Notes: generated from the sequence alone by a model not told the origin. A stretch of 64,000 nt of DNA from an uncultured Ignavibacteria bacterium (GCA_937974175.1 CALJIG010000062.1:62001-126000); one strand, 5' to 3'. Shown: positions 35,537 through 44,494, counted from the first letter of the stretch. Program-made: numbers and translations.

Positions 35537-36373
35537 TTATAAGTTCTGTTTAAATTCTTTCAAGTCCTGCGCCTTTTCCCATAGAGATTCAAATACTATA
35601 ATCATATTTTCTGCAAACTCTTTATTTTTTATTAATACATCTGCTTCATTATGCTTCGGCAGTGTCTTATCTGTTATATTAAGAAATACAAACTCCCTGT
35701 CAAAAATAGTCATATTGGGTACAGGGCTGTGGCTTAGTTTCAATATCTCTCCAGATTTTTCGTAGAACTCGCACGCTTTAACAAGTTCGCTTACCGTTCC
35801 TTTACTCCACTTATTATCCTTCTTAATTCTGAAATTATCGCTTACCTGATACAGGGATTTTATTACACCTCCATTCTTCATGAATTTTTTAGCGGTAGCA
35901 TCTACTTCATTCATAACGGCATGCTCCAGCTTTACCATAAACAAAATTTCCTTCTTTGCATTTTTCAGCAGCTCAAGAAATTTTGTTTCGCGATGCTGAT
36001 TATATCCTCTTATTAGCTCTATATTAACTCTCTTGACTGATTCTGATTCTTTTGTTCTGTGAAGAGGCTTAAGTTCTTTAAATGTTTCCTTTAGTGTATC
36101 TAATTCTTTTTGTCTCTTAGCGTTTATTCTTCTTTCAAGCTTATCAAGAATTATATCAGGGTCAATCAGCTCATACTTAAGAATGGAGTTCGTTTCAATT
36201 TCATTTGAGTAACCTTTTTCAACGAATGATTTTAATATATTATAAACATCGGTACGGCGGATTTTAGCATCATCTGCTATTTCAGAGGCACTCATAAGGC
36301 TTCCCTTCAGAAGAGCTATGAAAACCTTAGCTTCGTAATCAGTGAAACCTAAATATTTTAGTTTCTCTATCAA
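35537..36373 (-). CDS. TrmB family transcriptional regulator
   Basis: This 278-residue cytoplasmic regulator has an N-terminal TrmB winged helix: LKYLGFTDYEAKVFIALL, then SASEIADDAKIRRTDVYNILKS (about residues 30-50) and a wing. A helical linker (KRQKELDTLKETF) follows, then a C-terminal TrmB-type effector domain (about 115-270, starting VELIRGY-like NIELIRGYNQHR). The family is best known in archaea as sugar-responsive regulators and is less common in bacteria. Its stop touches the start of a T9SS gene. A 33-bp palindrome 15 bases upstream of its start is a likely binding site. The ligand is unknown. Confidence 0.82.
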   Translation of the reverse strand: MIEKLKYLGFTDYEAKVFIALLKGSLMSASEIADDAKIRRTDVYNILKSFVEKGYSNEIETNSILKYELIDPDIILDKLERRINAKRQKELDTLKETFKELKPLHRTKESESVKRVNIELIRGYNQHRETKFLELLKNAKKEILFMVKLEHAVMNEVDATAKKFMKNGGVIKSLYQVSDNFRIKKDNKWSKGTVSELVKACEFYEKSGEILKLSHSPVPNMTIFDREFVFLNITDKTLPKHNEADVLIKNKEFAENMIIVFESLWEKAQDLKEFKQNL

Positions 36374-36388
36374 TTAAAAAATAAAAAT

Positions 36389-36421
36389 AATATTGTATTA
36401 GATTGAATCAAATACAATATT
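36389..36421. promoter_or_regulatory. Palindromic operator candidate for the TrmB-like regulator
   Basis: Arms AATATTGTATT (36389-36399) and AATACAATATT (36411-36421) are perfect complements; the 11-base centre AGATTGAATCA is itself nearly palindromic (GATT-G-AATC). It sits 15 bases before the regulator's start codon, where bound protein would block transcription or early elongation. Confidence 0.6.
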
Positions 36422-36457
36422 TATAAATGTGAAATCCCAAAAAAGGTAAAAAACGGG

Positions 36458-36477
36458 TATATTAAAAATTTAATATA
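36458..36477. promoter_or_regulatory. Second AT-rich palindrome upstream of the TrmB-like gene
   Basis: TATATTAAA / TTTAATATA arms around AA. It may be a second operator or part of the promoter; AT-rich palindromes also arise by chance. Confidence 0.35.
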
Positions 36478-36566
36478 GGATGTGGAATAGTGGTAATAGG
36501 AGTTGAATTTTCACAAATTGATTAGAAATATTGCGGCAATATATATTTAAGAAAGGGAATTAACGC

Positions 36567-37775
36567 TTAAATAGGGAACTGAATTGTAAATGTAGTGCCC
36601 TTTTCCAGTCGGGAGCGGACTGAAATACTGCCGCCGTGTTCCTTTATTACTTTGTTCGTTATGGCAAGTCCAAGACCGGTGCCTTTACCGTAATCTTTTG
36701 TAGAATAAAATGGTTTGAATATGTTTGGTAAATCTTTTTCCGGTATACCTGAGCCGGTATCTGTGATGGAGAATTTTATTTCATATTCATTTTTTTCAAG
36801 GACTATGCTAATGTTTCCTTTGATTTTTATAGATTGAATTGCATTTATAAATAAATTTATAAAAGCATCTTTAAGCTGAAAAGTATCTCCTAAGATTATA
36901 AAATCAGAACCACGTATCTGCTTATCTATATTTATATCTTTCCCTTCAAATGAGTATTTAATTTTTTCGAGAACTTCATTCAATAGTTCACTGATATCAA
37001 GTTTTTCCTTTTTTAACTCAAGCGGACGGGAGAAATCTAAAATACTTCGTATAAGCTCGGATATTGAATTCGTCTCTTCCATTATATTTTTCAACTCATC
37101 AAAATCTTTTTCGCCGGCTTTTTTATTCATCAGCAGATATTCTGTATTGCCTGATATCAGATTCAGCGGGTTTGCCAGTGAATGAGCAATTGACGAAACA
37201 ACCTGACCTACAAGAGCAAGGTTTTCTTTTTCTCTCAGTTCTTTTTCAAGCTGCTTCTCCTTTGTAATATCTCTTACGATGCCGACACTTCCTATAATTT
37301 CCCGTTTAGTATTAAAGATTGCAAACCTGGAAATACTTACAGTAATTATTTCACCCCTTTTAGTTATTCTTTCAGTTTCATAATTTTTCAGAAAACTTCT
37401 TTCGGCAATGACTTTTATAAGAAATTCTTTTTCACCTTCGTTGATAAGATATTCTGGTATAAGAATAGAGAAATCCTTACCTGTTACTTCTTCAAGTTTA
37501 TAGCCAAAAATATCCTCAGCTCCTTTATTCCAAAGAAATATTTTATAGTTATTATCAAAGCCTATAATTGCGTCAACAGAATTTAATTTTATATCCGAAA
37601 AAAATTTTTCGTGGGCAGATTTCCCTTCCCGCATAAGAGCAATCATCTTGCTGATACTCTCGGAAAGGATTTCCATTATTTTATCTTCATCATTCTCTTC
37701 AATAGAATATCTCTTCAGTACTTTTTTTATCTCGCTGAAATAAACATCCAGCTCTTTAGTTACCATTTTTTCCAT
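36567..37775 (-). CDS. PAS-domain sensor histidine kinase (soluble)
   Basis: This 402-residue kinase has no membrane segment. A helical N-terminus (1-60) is followed by a PAS domain (about 65-180; SVDAIIGFDNNYKIFLWNKG, GSVGIVRDITKEKQ). The HisKA box is SSIAHSLANPLNLISG with phospho-acceptor His about 198. The HATPase domain has NLFINAIQSI (N box), DTGSGIPEKDLPNIF (G1) and GKGTGLGLAI (G2). This NtrB-like layout fits the NtrC-type regulator at 44547-45890, its likely partner although not adjacent. It begins 6 bases after the ccmA-like gene, so heme export and signalling are co-transcribed. Confidence 0.9.
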   Translation of the reverse strand: MEKMVTKELDVYFSEIKKVLKRYSIEENDEDKIMEILSESISKMIALMREGKSAHEKFFSDIKLNSVDAIIGFDNNYKIFLWNKGAEDIFGYKLEEVTGKDFSILIPEYLINEGEKEFLIKVIAERSFLKNYETERITKRGEIITVSISRFAIFNTKREIIGSVGIVRDITKEKQLEKELREKENLALVGQVVSSIAHSLANPLNLISGNTEYLLMNKKAGEKDFDELKNIMEETNSISELIRSILDFSRPLELKKEKLDISELLNEVLEKIKYSFEGKDINIDKQIRGSDFIILGDTFQLKDAFINLFINAIQSIKIKGNISIVLEKNEYEIKFSITDTGSGIPEKDLPNIFKPFYSTKDYGKGTGLGLAITNKVIKEHGGSISVRSRLEKGTTFTIQFPI

Positions 37776-37781
37776 GACTAT

Positions 37782-38435
37782 TTATCCTTTTTTATAATCT
37801 TCTATATTTATTAAAGTATCACATAATTGTAAATCAGATTCTTCATTTGTTGCTACCATCAGCATTCCTTTTTTCCTTTGTTCTTCAGCAAATCTATACA
37901 CAACTTCAATTCCTTCCTTATCAAGATTTGCGCACGGCTCATCTAATAAAAGCAGCAAAGGATCGTTAAGCAGTGCGAAGGCAAGCTTTAAACGCTGCTT
38001 CATTCCCGAAGAATAATTTTTATATAAGTCTTTTTTTCTTTTAAATAAGCCGACACTTTCCAGAAGAAAATTAACTTTTTCTTCTTTTTCCTTTACATCT
38101 TTACCGGGACATTTTATGTTCAGAAAAAACTCAAGATTTTCATATCCCGTTAACTCATCATACAGACTAAGATACGGTGACATTAAACCAATATGCTTAA
38201 AGAATGTATCTTTAGGTATAGGTTTGTCTTCTACCTTTAAAGCGGCTTCACCTTTGGACGGAGTGATAATCCCCGCTATTACTTTTATTAAAGTCGATTT
38301 TCCCGAGCCGTTTTTCCCTACAATTCCAACTGAGGAATTTTCATTTAAGGTTAAAGTAAGATTGCCGAATATTAATCTATGCGAATAATATTTGGTAAGG
38401 TCTGTACAGATTAATGACGATTTATTCATGTGCAA
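37782..38435 (-). CDS. ccmA: ABC transporter ATP-binding protein, probable heme exporter CcmA
   Basis: This 217-residue ATPase has Walker A GKNGSGKST, Q-loop region IGLMSPYLSLYDELTGYENL, signature YSSGMKQRLK and Walker B LLLLLDEP. The short length and sequence style match CcmA, which powers the CcmBC complex in cytochrome c maturation. The window has ccmB, ccmC, ccmE and ccmF at 52.5-58.3 kb but no other ATPase, which supports this identity; a generic ABC ATPase is the alternative. ATG at 38435 or 38429 may be the start. It heads a two-gene unit with the histidine kinase. Confidence 0.72.
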   Translation of the reverse strand: MHMNKSSLICTDLTKYYSHRLIFGNLTLTLNENSSVGIVGKNGSGKSTLIKVIAGIITPSKGEAALKVEDKPIPKDTFFKHIGLMSPYLSLYDELTGYENLEFFLNIKCPGKDVKEKEEKVNFLLESVGLFKRKKDLYKNYSSGMKQRLKLAFALLNDPLLLLLDEPCANLDKEGIEVVYRFAEEQRKKGMLMVATNEESDLQLCDTLINIEDYKKG

Positions 38436-38484
38436 GTAAATTATATCAGAAAACTAATTATTAAAAGGTAAGAATTGATAATAA

Positions 38485-38513
38485 AAAAACCTCTGCAGGA
38501 CGCAGAGGTTTTT
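38485..38513 (-). terminator. Rho-independent terminator of the minus-strand cytochrome operon
   Basis: Perfect 12-bp stem AAAAACCTCTGC / GCAGAGGTTTTT with a 5-base loop and A/T runs on both sides. It separates the cytochrome operon (ending at 38628) from the ccmA-kinase pair. Confidence 0.8.
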
Positions 38514-38540
38514 CATCCATAGGGCAAGTTGTAAATGGTA

Positions 38541-38591
38541 CTATCTTACTAATACCATTATCTCTGTTTGACAGGGTTCGTCAAATATTCT
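38541..38591 (-). pseudogene. Possible fossil of a T9SS sorting-domain end
   Basis: Just past the 7-heme cytochrome, a short frame reads RIFDEPCQTEIMVLVR then stop. The end resembles the final residues of the T9SS domains in this window (for example TKKMMVVK). It may be a decayed C-terminus, but 16 codons is too little to be sure. Confidence 0.22.
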
Positions 38592-38627
38592 TTAGAAGAA
38601 TTGTATTGACGAACTACTAAAAACTTA

Positions 38628-39476
38628 TTAATAATCAATTGCTCCGTTTATATGTTTGCTCTTATCAACCATTGTTCCTGTTGGTCCTATCACTGAACCG
38701 TGGCAAACATAGCAGGATGTAATAGTCATAAACGGAAAATGTGGTGCTGCAACAACTCCTCCGATTTTTGGAGTCGGATTTCCTGTAACCGGATCTCCGT
38801 GACATGTTCCGCATTTCACACTATTCGGGTCTGTCCAAATACCTGCTGCAGTTGGATTTCCCCCTTTGAAAGAACCATGGCAATAGGAATTTGAACATGT
38901 TGCCGTACCTCTATCCCATGTAGGATTAGGAACTACTCCGCTCGAAGAGTCATGTGCCAATGCACCGAAATTTATTTCTGCAATACCGTCAGGATTATTT
39001 CCAATGTGGCTTGGGTCTGAAAAACCATTAAATGTGTGGCAATCACTGCAATGCAGAGAAGCCGAAAACTTTGGAGAATTTACATGTGTAACGTGAACAC
39101 CAACTCCGATGAAACTAACACTTGTATCTCCTAATAATCCTTTTGGCGGATTTGCATGGTCTGTATTACCGTGGCAAAGTCTGCAATTTTCAGGTCCGCC
39201 GCTTGCCGTATGGCATCCTAAGCAACTTGAACCGGCAGTACCACCTGTGTAATCAGCAGCATGACAAGTTTTGCATTGATTCAGATTCCATTGTTTATTA
39301 TCCGCAATATATTTTCCGTGAAATTTAACTGAAGATGGATTTGCCCATCCATTAGGATGAGTATCTATCTCCGGTGCTTGTGTAACGGAACTATCAAATT
39401 TTGCACATCCCTGATAAACGAGTGCAGAAGTTAAGAGTGTTATAAACAATCCATAGAATAGAAAAATCTTTTTCAT
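38628..39476 (-). CDS. Seven-heme c-type cytochrome, probable lipoprotein
   Basis: This 282-residue protein has six CxxCH motifs and one CX4CH motif (CSNSYCH) in the style of the Geobacter CxxxxCH family. The N-terminus (MKKIFLFYGLFITLLTSALVYQGC) looks like a lipoprotein signal with the lipid-bearing cysteine at about 24. It is probably anchored to the outer membrane. It is the last gene of the operon that also encodes a 14-heme cytochrome, a beta-barrel and a T9SS octaheme cytochrome, consistent with an electron-conduit component. It has no T9SS sorting domain. Confidence 0.85.
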   Translation of the reverse strand: MKKIFLFYGLFITLLTSALVYQGCAKFDSSVTQAPEIDTHPNGWANPSSVKFHGKYIADNKQWNLNQCKTCHAADYTGGTAGSSCLGCHTASGGPENCRLCHGNTDHANPPKGLLGDTSVSFIGVGVHVTHVNSPKFSASLHCSDCHTFNGFSDPSHIGNNPDGIAEINFGALAHDSSSGVVPNPTWDRGTATCSNSYCHGSFKGGNPTAAGIWTDPNSVKCGTCHGDPVTGNPTPKIGGVVAAPHFPFMTITSCYVCHGSVIGPTGTMVDKSKHINGAIDY

Positions 39477-39529
39477 TATTGTAAGAATTTAATTGGTTTA
39501 TCTTTTAGCTTTATATCTATCGTTTTTTA

Positions 39530-40804
39530 TTATCTTTTTTGACCATGACAGTATCCGCAGAATCCTACACCGGCAATTCCTGTAGGCTTAGCATTTGCAT
39601 CAGTATGACAAGTATAACAAACAGCGCCTTGTGTATTATGCCAGATTCCTTTTTCATCTTTCTGGAAACCGAATTCATGAGTCTTGGGGTTTGTACCTTT
39701 AATTCCGTCATTATCCATGTGACATTTTATGCAAGCAGGGTCTCTTCCTTCCACATTGTGACATGATGAGCATGATTCTATATCCTTTCTTGCAAGCTCT
39801 GAGTGCAAGCCTCCGCCTGTATTCACACCAAATGTAGTGAAGTTGGGAATGGAGTGGCTTGTAGGTGCAATACCTGTAATCATCTCTCCGCCGTTTTGAT
39901 GGCAGCTTACACAGAACGATTGTTCTTCATGGCAAGTCTTACATTCAAAACTTTTTTGATTTGCATCAAGTCCGTGAGTAAATTTATAATTTAATGTATG
40001 AGCATTGGTTAATTTTTGAAGCGCTGCTCTATCAGTTCTTACGCCGTTTTCCTTTGTATAATAAGGGGCATAAAAATTATCTTTTGAATTGCTTCCTTTT
40101 ACTCCAACAGGGGAATGGCATGTCTGACAAAAATTATCTGAGTGACACATAGCGCAATTATTTTTATCTGTCGGAACATTAAAGCTAACTTTATGCTCAT
40201 TCAGAAAATTCGGGCTTTGGTGACTCTTTGGATTTAAATTTGTTAGGTTGCTGTGGCAGGATTCACAATTGTTAGACGCCTTTTGATTATTATGGCAGCT
40301 GTAGCAGCTTTCCATACTTGGTTGTCCCGCTGCGCTTTCTTTTGCAAATTTTACTTTATCAAGTCCCTGATGGCAATCTGTGCATTTTTGCTTTTCAGAA
40401 TCTATATGCTGTTTATGAGAAAATATTAAATCCGGCTTTGGTGATTTAAGCTTTTCAAATACACCATCGTAGTGGCATAGCTTACAGTCTTTCTCACTTT
40501 TAACATCGTGACAGGAAGCGCAAACTTCTTTTTTAGGATTTAGGTTATCTTTTAAAGATACGGATGTAACTGCTCCTGTGTGACAATCTTCGCATTTAAT
40601 TTCTGCATCTACTATGTGCAGCTTGTGATTAAACTTTATAATCTTGCTGTTATCATATTTTTCCTGTTTCTCAGATGCAAATACTTTCCTTGTCTGCTTA
40701 TGTATGGAAACTTCCTTTGAAGCATCTTTTGTTAGGTATGCAGTAGTACATAGGAAGATAACTAAACCTGAAAAGATCAGTGAATAAAGTTTGGCAATTT
40801 TCAT
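39530..40804 (-). CDS. Fourteen-heme periplasmic cytochrome c
   Basis: This 424-residue protein has an N-terminal signal or anchor segment (LYSLIFSGLVIFLCTTAYL) and 14 CxxCH motifs (first CEDCH about residue 75, last CGYCH near the end). Several motifs are preceded by FSHKQH- or FNHKLH-like histidines that can serve as distal heme ligands, as in cytochrome c7/c3-type repeats. It should be a periplasmic electron wire. The gene lies 21 bases downstream of the beta-barrel gene, in the arrangement of porin-cytochrome complexes. Physiological partner unknown. Confidence 0.88.
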   Translation of the reverse strand: MKIAKLYSLIFSGLVIFLCTTAYLTKDASKEVSIHKQTRKVFASEKQEKYDNSKIIKFNHKLHIVDAEIKCEDCHTGAVTSVSLKDNLNPKKEVCASCHDVKSEKDCKLCHYDGVFEKLKSPKPDLIFSHKQHIDSEKQKCTDCHQGLDKVKFAKESAAGQPSMESCYSCHNNQKASNNCESCHSNLTNLNPKSHQSPNFLNEHKVSFNVPTDKNNCAMCHSDNFCQTCHSPVGVKGSNSKDNFYAPYYTKENGVRTDRAALQKLTNAHTLNYKFTHGLDANQKSFECKTCHEEQSFCVSCHQNGGEMITGIAPTSHSIPNFTTFGVNTGGGLHSELARKDIESCSSCHNVEGRDPACIKCHMDNDGIKGTNPKTHEFGFQKDEKGIWHNTQGAVCYTCHTDANAKPTGIAGVGFCGYCHGQKR

Positions 40805-40825
40805 ACTCTTATAATTAAAAACTAA

Positions 40826-42127
40826 TTAAAACTTTTTAAACATCCAGTAGTTGAAGCCTACTAAAAATCTTACATCTGATTGATAAATTCTGTTAACTAT
40901 AAACTGTCCTTGTGTATCTACAGAGAATTGAGGTAAAGGTCTGTAAGTAAATCCCAGCATTCCGCTGAAAGAATTAACTCTTTCTGTTCCTTCATATACG
41001 TTTCCAAGTTTATATCTTGCATAACTGAGAGAAGCAGAAGTTGAGAATAAATTATCTTCAAAGTTTCTCTGGTAAAAACCAAATACTCCATCAGATTCAC
41101 CTGCATAACCGAAATATTTTATGAACGATAAACCGAAATTCGGATGTGTGAAGCCTGCATTTATTTTTACAGAGTTATCATTTTCATAAAGTACTGCGCC
41201 TGCTTTTCCATATATGTTAATTCCGTTATCCAGAGTATAATCAAGACCTCCGGATACTTCCTGATATTTTGAAAAATTAAATACCCAGAATATGCTATTG
41301 TAAGTATAATGAGGTTCGCGGTAATCATATTCACCGAATGCTCTTAACTTATCCATTAACTGTACTCTTACATTAAAATCTGCTTTATATAATTTCTTTG
41401 CTTGTATATCAAAGTTAACTTTGCTGTAGAAATTATGTACTCCGAGATATGTATAATTCAAATCAATTCCTGCAAGCTGTTCAGCGGGACCATCGAAGGT
41501 TATTTCCCTTACTGTTGGGTTGAATATACTGTCTAATCTTATCGTTGTGTATGGTTCAGGTGTGCGTTTTTTATTCGAGTAGCTGATAGAAGCCATTAAG
41601 TCTTTAACTCCGTAATAAGTGAACTGTGCTCCGAAGTGATAATTGTTTTCAAGCTTTGTGTATTTCTCAAACTCATATGAGTAAGCAGTTGGAATTCCTC
41701 CATAGCCTGCAAACTGGTATTCTTTATTCTGCCCGGCTTTTATTTTGAAATACATTCCGTCAATTGTTCCGATTCCTGCGCCTGCAAATAAACTTTGTCG
41801 CCCTAGCTTTACATCAAGAAGATTAAAGAGATTACTACCTTTTACATACAAATTATAAAATCTGTAATTGAAACCTTTATCAACTTTATTTACAACATCC
41901 TCTTCTGTTTGCGCCATTGTATTGAAAGACCATTTACCTGTATTGAACTCAAGAAGATAATTTTGATATCCTCTTAAGTGCATTGTCTTTGCAGAAGAGT
42001 TATCGGAGAGACTATCTAATCTTTCCCACCCGTAAAAATAATTGTTAAACCTGAAGTTGATTGATTGCGATTCTGCTGTATTAACAGAAAAAAGAAATGC
42101 AATTAGAATTAGAAGACTATATTTCAT
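40826..42127 (-). CDS. Outer-membrane beta-barrel protein (putative porin of a porin-cytochrome conduit)
   Basis: This 433-residue protein has a signal peptide (to about TAESQ), no heme motif and an alternating hydrophobic pattern throughout, with many Tyr/Phe-Gly strand ends. It finishes in phenylalanine (FNYWMFKKF), as most outer-membrane barrels do. It is flanked in one operon by a T9SS octaheme cytochrome and a 14-heme cytochrome. By analogy to MtrB/PioB-type systems, it may sheath a cytochrome through the outer membrane; I see no clear sequence match to those families, so this role is inferred from context. Confidence 0.78.
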   Translation of the reverse strand: MKYSLLILIAFLFSVNTAESQSINFRFNNYFYGWERLDSLSDNSSAKTMHLRGYQNYLLEFNTGKWSFNTMAQTEEDVVNKVDKGFNYRFYNLYVKGSNLFNLLDVKLGRQSLFAGAGIGTIDGMYFKIKAGQNKEYQFAGYGGIPTAYSYEFEKYTKLENNYHFGAQFTYYGVKDLMASISYSNKKRTPEPYTTIRLDSIFNPTVREITFDGPAEQLAGIDLNYTYLGVHNFYSKVNFDIQAKKLYKADFNVRVQLMDKLRAFGEYDYREPHYTYNSIFWVFNFSKYQEVSGGLDYTLDNGINIYGKAGAVLYENDNSVKINAGFTHPNFGLSFIKYFGYAGESDGVFGFYQRNFEDNLFSTSASLSYARYKLGNVYEGTERVNSFSGMLGFTYRPLPQFSVDTQGQFIVNRIYQSDVRFLVGFNYWMFKKF

Positions 42128-42182
42128 AATTTTTCTCTAATTGATTGTAACTATATTTGTTACTTATCCTGTTGAAACTGAA

Positions 42183-42207
42183 GGCCGGTATGAAACTCAT
42201 ACCAGCC
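42183..42207 (-). other. Intercistronic hairpin between the T9SS cytochrome and barrel genes
   Basis: An 11-bp stem with one G-T pair (GGCTGGTATGA / TCATACCGGCC on the minus strand) and a 3-base loop. It could stabilise or attenuate the transcript so that the surface cytochrome is made in larger amounts. Confidence 0.45.
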
Positions 42208-42247
42208 ATTTAGTCTCTATAAAAAAGAACTTACAAATTATTATTTA

Positions 42248-44335
42248 TTATTTCAGTAACATCATTTTCTTTACATCAACAAAACTTCCTGCTGAAATTC
42301 TGTAGAAATAAACACCACTGCTTAATGAACCGGCAGATGCTGCGTTCCAGTCAATTACATACTTTCCTGCATTCATTACTGTATTAGCCAGTATTGCAAC
42401 TTCTTTACCTGTAATATCAAAAACTACGATTTTTACATTTGAAGTTTTCAGCAATGAAACATTAATCTTTGTTGAAGGATTAAATGGGTTTGGATAATTT
42501 TGTGACATTTCATATTTATCTGGAACTTCCGTAGAAGCTGGTGCTATGCCTGTCAAAATATTTCTTGAAGCAATTAAAGCATCAATAGTATATTTGGCAT
42601 TATGCATTCCGTGTTCTGCACCGTCACGAATTGATAGATAATTAAAGTAAGCTTTTCTTAAGTTAACATTGTTTGAATCTTGTGCAATTAACTGCCAAGA
42701 AACTGAGTCAATACCTCTAGGTGGTAATGCGATTGACAATTTAGTTAAAGAACCTTCAACTTCTTTTCTCCATGGCTCAATTGTGCCGTCACCGTCATAA
42801 TCCTGGTCAGCAATAAACTGGTCGAATCTTGTTTTTCCAAAGTGACAATTTTTGCAAGCTTCTAAGTGGTCATAGTTTGTTGCTTCATTATGTAAAAATA
42901 AGGCGTGTCCACCGACTTTATCTCTGTTTGCAGCATTAGTTGTATCTGTAGGTGCCATATGACATGTAACACATGCGTTTGAAAGGAATGCCCAGTGCTG
43001 TGTTTGTCTGTACGGAGTTCCGCCAAATGTAGCAAGGTTTTGGCCTAAATATAAGTCTCCTTGACTGTTATGGTGAGGACCCCATGTTGAGCTTGTTACT
43101 CTTGTGACAACAGGATAAGTTGCTGCACTTCTACGCGATTTATGGCAGTCAAGACATACTATTCCTGCACCTACACCGGTGTAGTGAAAACCATTTCCTA
43201 GTGTATCGCTATTTAAAGGTCTTGTTCTTATTTCTCCGTTATGCGGGTCATGGCAGGATGCGCAAGCTACATTTTCAAGCTTTGCTATTGTCATACCGTT
43301 TGTATTCGTAGCTTTTCCTTTTGTAAAGTTTACATAACCTTGTCCGTCATGGCATCTGATACAGTTTCCTAAGTCATTTGGTGTTGCATAATTATTCTGT
43401 GCAAAAGAATTGGACCAAATAACATTTGAGTGTTTTGCATTCTTCCATTGTGTAAATTGTGGTCCTATAACAGGTGAGTCGTGGCATTTTCCGCAATTAC
43501 CTTCATCTACACTTTTCATTATTTTGTTGGTATCACCGCCGTTAAATACGTGTTCGCTTCCGGGTCCGTGGCAGCTTTCGCATCCAACATTTGCAAATGC
43601 AACTAATGATGGGAATTTTCTTTTTAAAGAATCCCAGTTAGAAGATTTTGGAGGAGCATAAGTTGTCCAGTTCCATCCGAGTGTACGAGCTTTATCGTCA
43701 AAACCGTTGTTATCGGTTGCGATGTAATGGTCATATCCTAATGTATGAATTCTGAATTGATTAATTCCATAAGACGTAGGTCCTGCCGTAATCATAGATT
43801 TAAACTTATTAGCGTGGTCAGTTGTTTTCCATTTATTAAAAATATCCTGGAATTTTGGTGTTGAACCGTGGCAGCTCATACAGTTCGGGAAAGATGCTGC
43901 AACGCTGTCAAAACCACCGGTTCCGACAAATGTAGCTGCATAAATAAATGTTGTTGTATCTTTGCTTCCGCCTGCAGTAACTATGGAAACTTTTACTTCA
44001 TATGTACCGGTTAAATCCGCTTTGAATTTTTGCCAGGTCGATAAACCCGTTACATTAGAAAAAGCTGCGGTTGAACCGACAGGCTTTTGATTGAAAGTCC
44101 AGGTGATGCCTGTAATAGGATTTGCATCACCGAAATTCCATGCTCTTAAATAAACATAAGTGCCTTTTGCAACTGTTCTCAATCCTGTTGCTACAGTAGA
44201 GTCAGCTGTAAATGCAGGGTTAGATGCATACATATTCGGCGTAACATATTCCGTCACAATCTTTACGCGAGGGACTGCAAATAAATTCCCAACGCAAAAT
44301 ACAAGAAGTAGAAAAATTGTACTGATCAGTTTCAT
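42248..44335 (-). CDS. Octaheme c-type cytochrome with T9SS sorting domain (predicted cell-surface)
   Basis: This 695-residue protein has a signal peptide (to about LFAVP), an Ig/PKD-like domain (about 25-130) and eight CxxCH motifs (first CMSCHG about residue 152; then CESCHG, CGKCHD, CIRCHD, CASCHD, CLDCHK, CVTCHM and CKNCHF to about 500), in the cytochrome c554 style. It ends in a T9SS type A sorting domain (NYPNPFNPSTK, final KKMMLLK). Heme must be attached in the periplasm before or during T9SS export. It is the first gene of its operon, next to a sigma-54-like promoter. It is a strong candidate terminal surface electron carrier. Confidence 0.9.
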   Translation of the reverse strand: MKLISTIFLLLVFCVGNLFAVPRVKIVTEYVTPNMYASNPAFTADSTVATGLRTVAKGTYVYLRAWNFGDANPITGITWTFNQKPVGSTAAFSNVTGLSTWQKFKADLTGTYEVKVSIVTAGGSKDTTTFIYAATFVGTGGFDSVAASFPNCMSCHGSTPKFQDIFNKWKTTDHANKFKSMITAGPTSYGINQFRIHTLGYDHYIATDNNGFDDKARTLGWNWTTYAPPKSSNWDSLKRKFPSLVAFANVGCESCHGPGSEHVFNGGDTNKIMKSVDEGNCGKCHDSPVIGPQFTQWKNAKHSNVIWSNSFAQNNYATPNDLGNCIRCHDGQGYVNFTKGKATNTNGMTIAKLENVACASCHDPHNGEIRTRPLNSDTLGNGFHYTGVGAGIVCLDCHKSRRSAATYPVVTRVTSSTWGPHHNSQGDLYLGQNLATFGGTPYRQTQHWAFLSNACVTCHMAPTDTTNAANRDKVGGHALFLHNEATNYDHLEACKNCHFGKTRFDQFIADQDYDGDGTIEPWRKEVEGSLTKLSIALPPRGIDSVSWQLIAQDSNNVNLRKAYFNYLSIRDGAEHGMHNAKYTIDALIASRNILTGIAPASTEVPDKYEMSQNYPNPFNPSTKINVSLLKTSNVKIVVFDITGKEVAILANTVMNAGKYVIDWNAASAGSLSSGVYFYRISAGSFVDVKKMMLLK

Positions 44336-44418
44336 GGTTTTTCTCCTAAAAAGTTAAATATTGTAAATTTTTTTTCACTGCTATTATTACTTTTATTATA
44401 ATTTATACTTAAATGTAT

Positions 44419-44435
44419 GTCATAGACCGTGCCAA
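44419..44435 (-). promoter_or_regulatory. Sigma-54-like promoter of the T9SS cytochrome operon
   Basis: On the minus strand TTGGCAC is followed after seven bases by TGAC, with GG and GA ten bases apart where sigma-54 promoters have GG and GC. The -12 element is therefore off-consensus. The predicted start is near 44409, about 74 bases before the ATG. Confidence 0.4.
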
Positions 44436-44481
44436 ATTAAAAAGTCCAAAAATCGCTTATAATTTAGGTTTATATGTGTAC

Positions 44482-44494
44482 AATTATGGGGAAT
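44482..44494 (-). promoter_or_regulatory. Candidate NtrC-type activator site, copy 1
   Basis: On the minus strand ATTCCCCATAATT; the same 13-mer with one change occurs at 45930-45942. Both lie 45-66 bases upstream of a sigma-54-like promoter in the same orientation. Confidence 0.42.
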
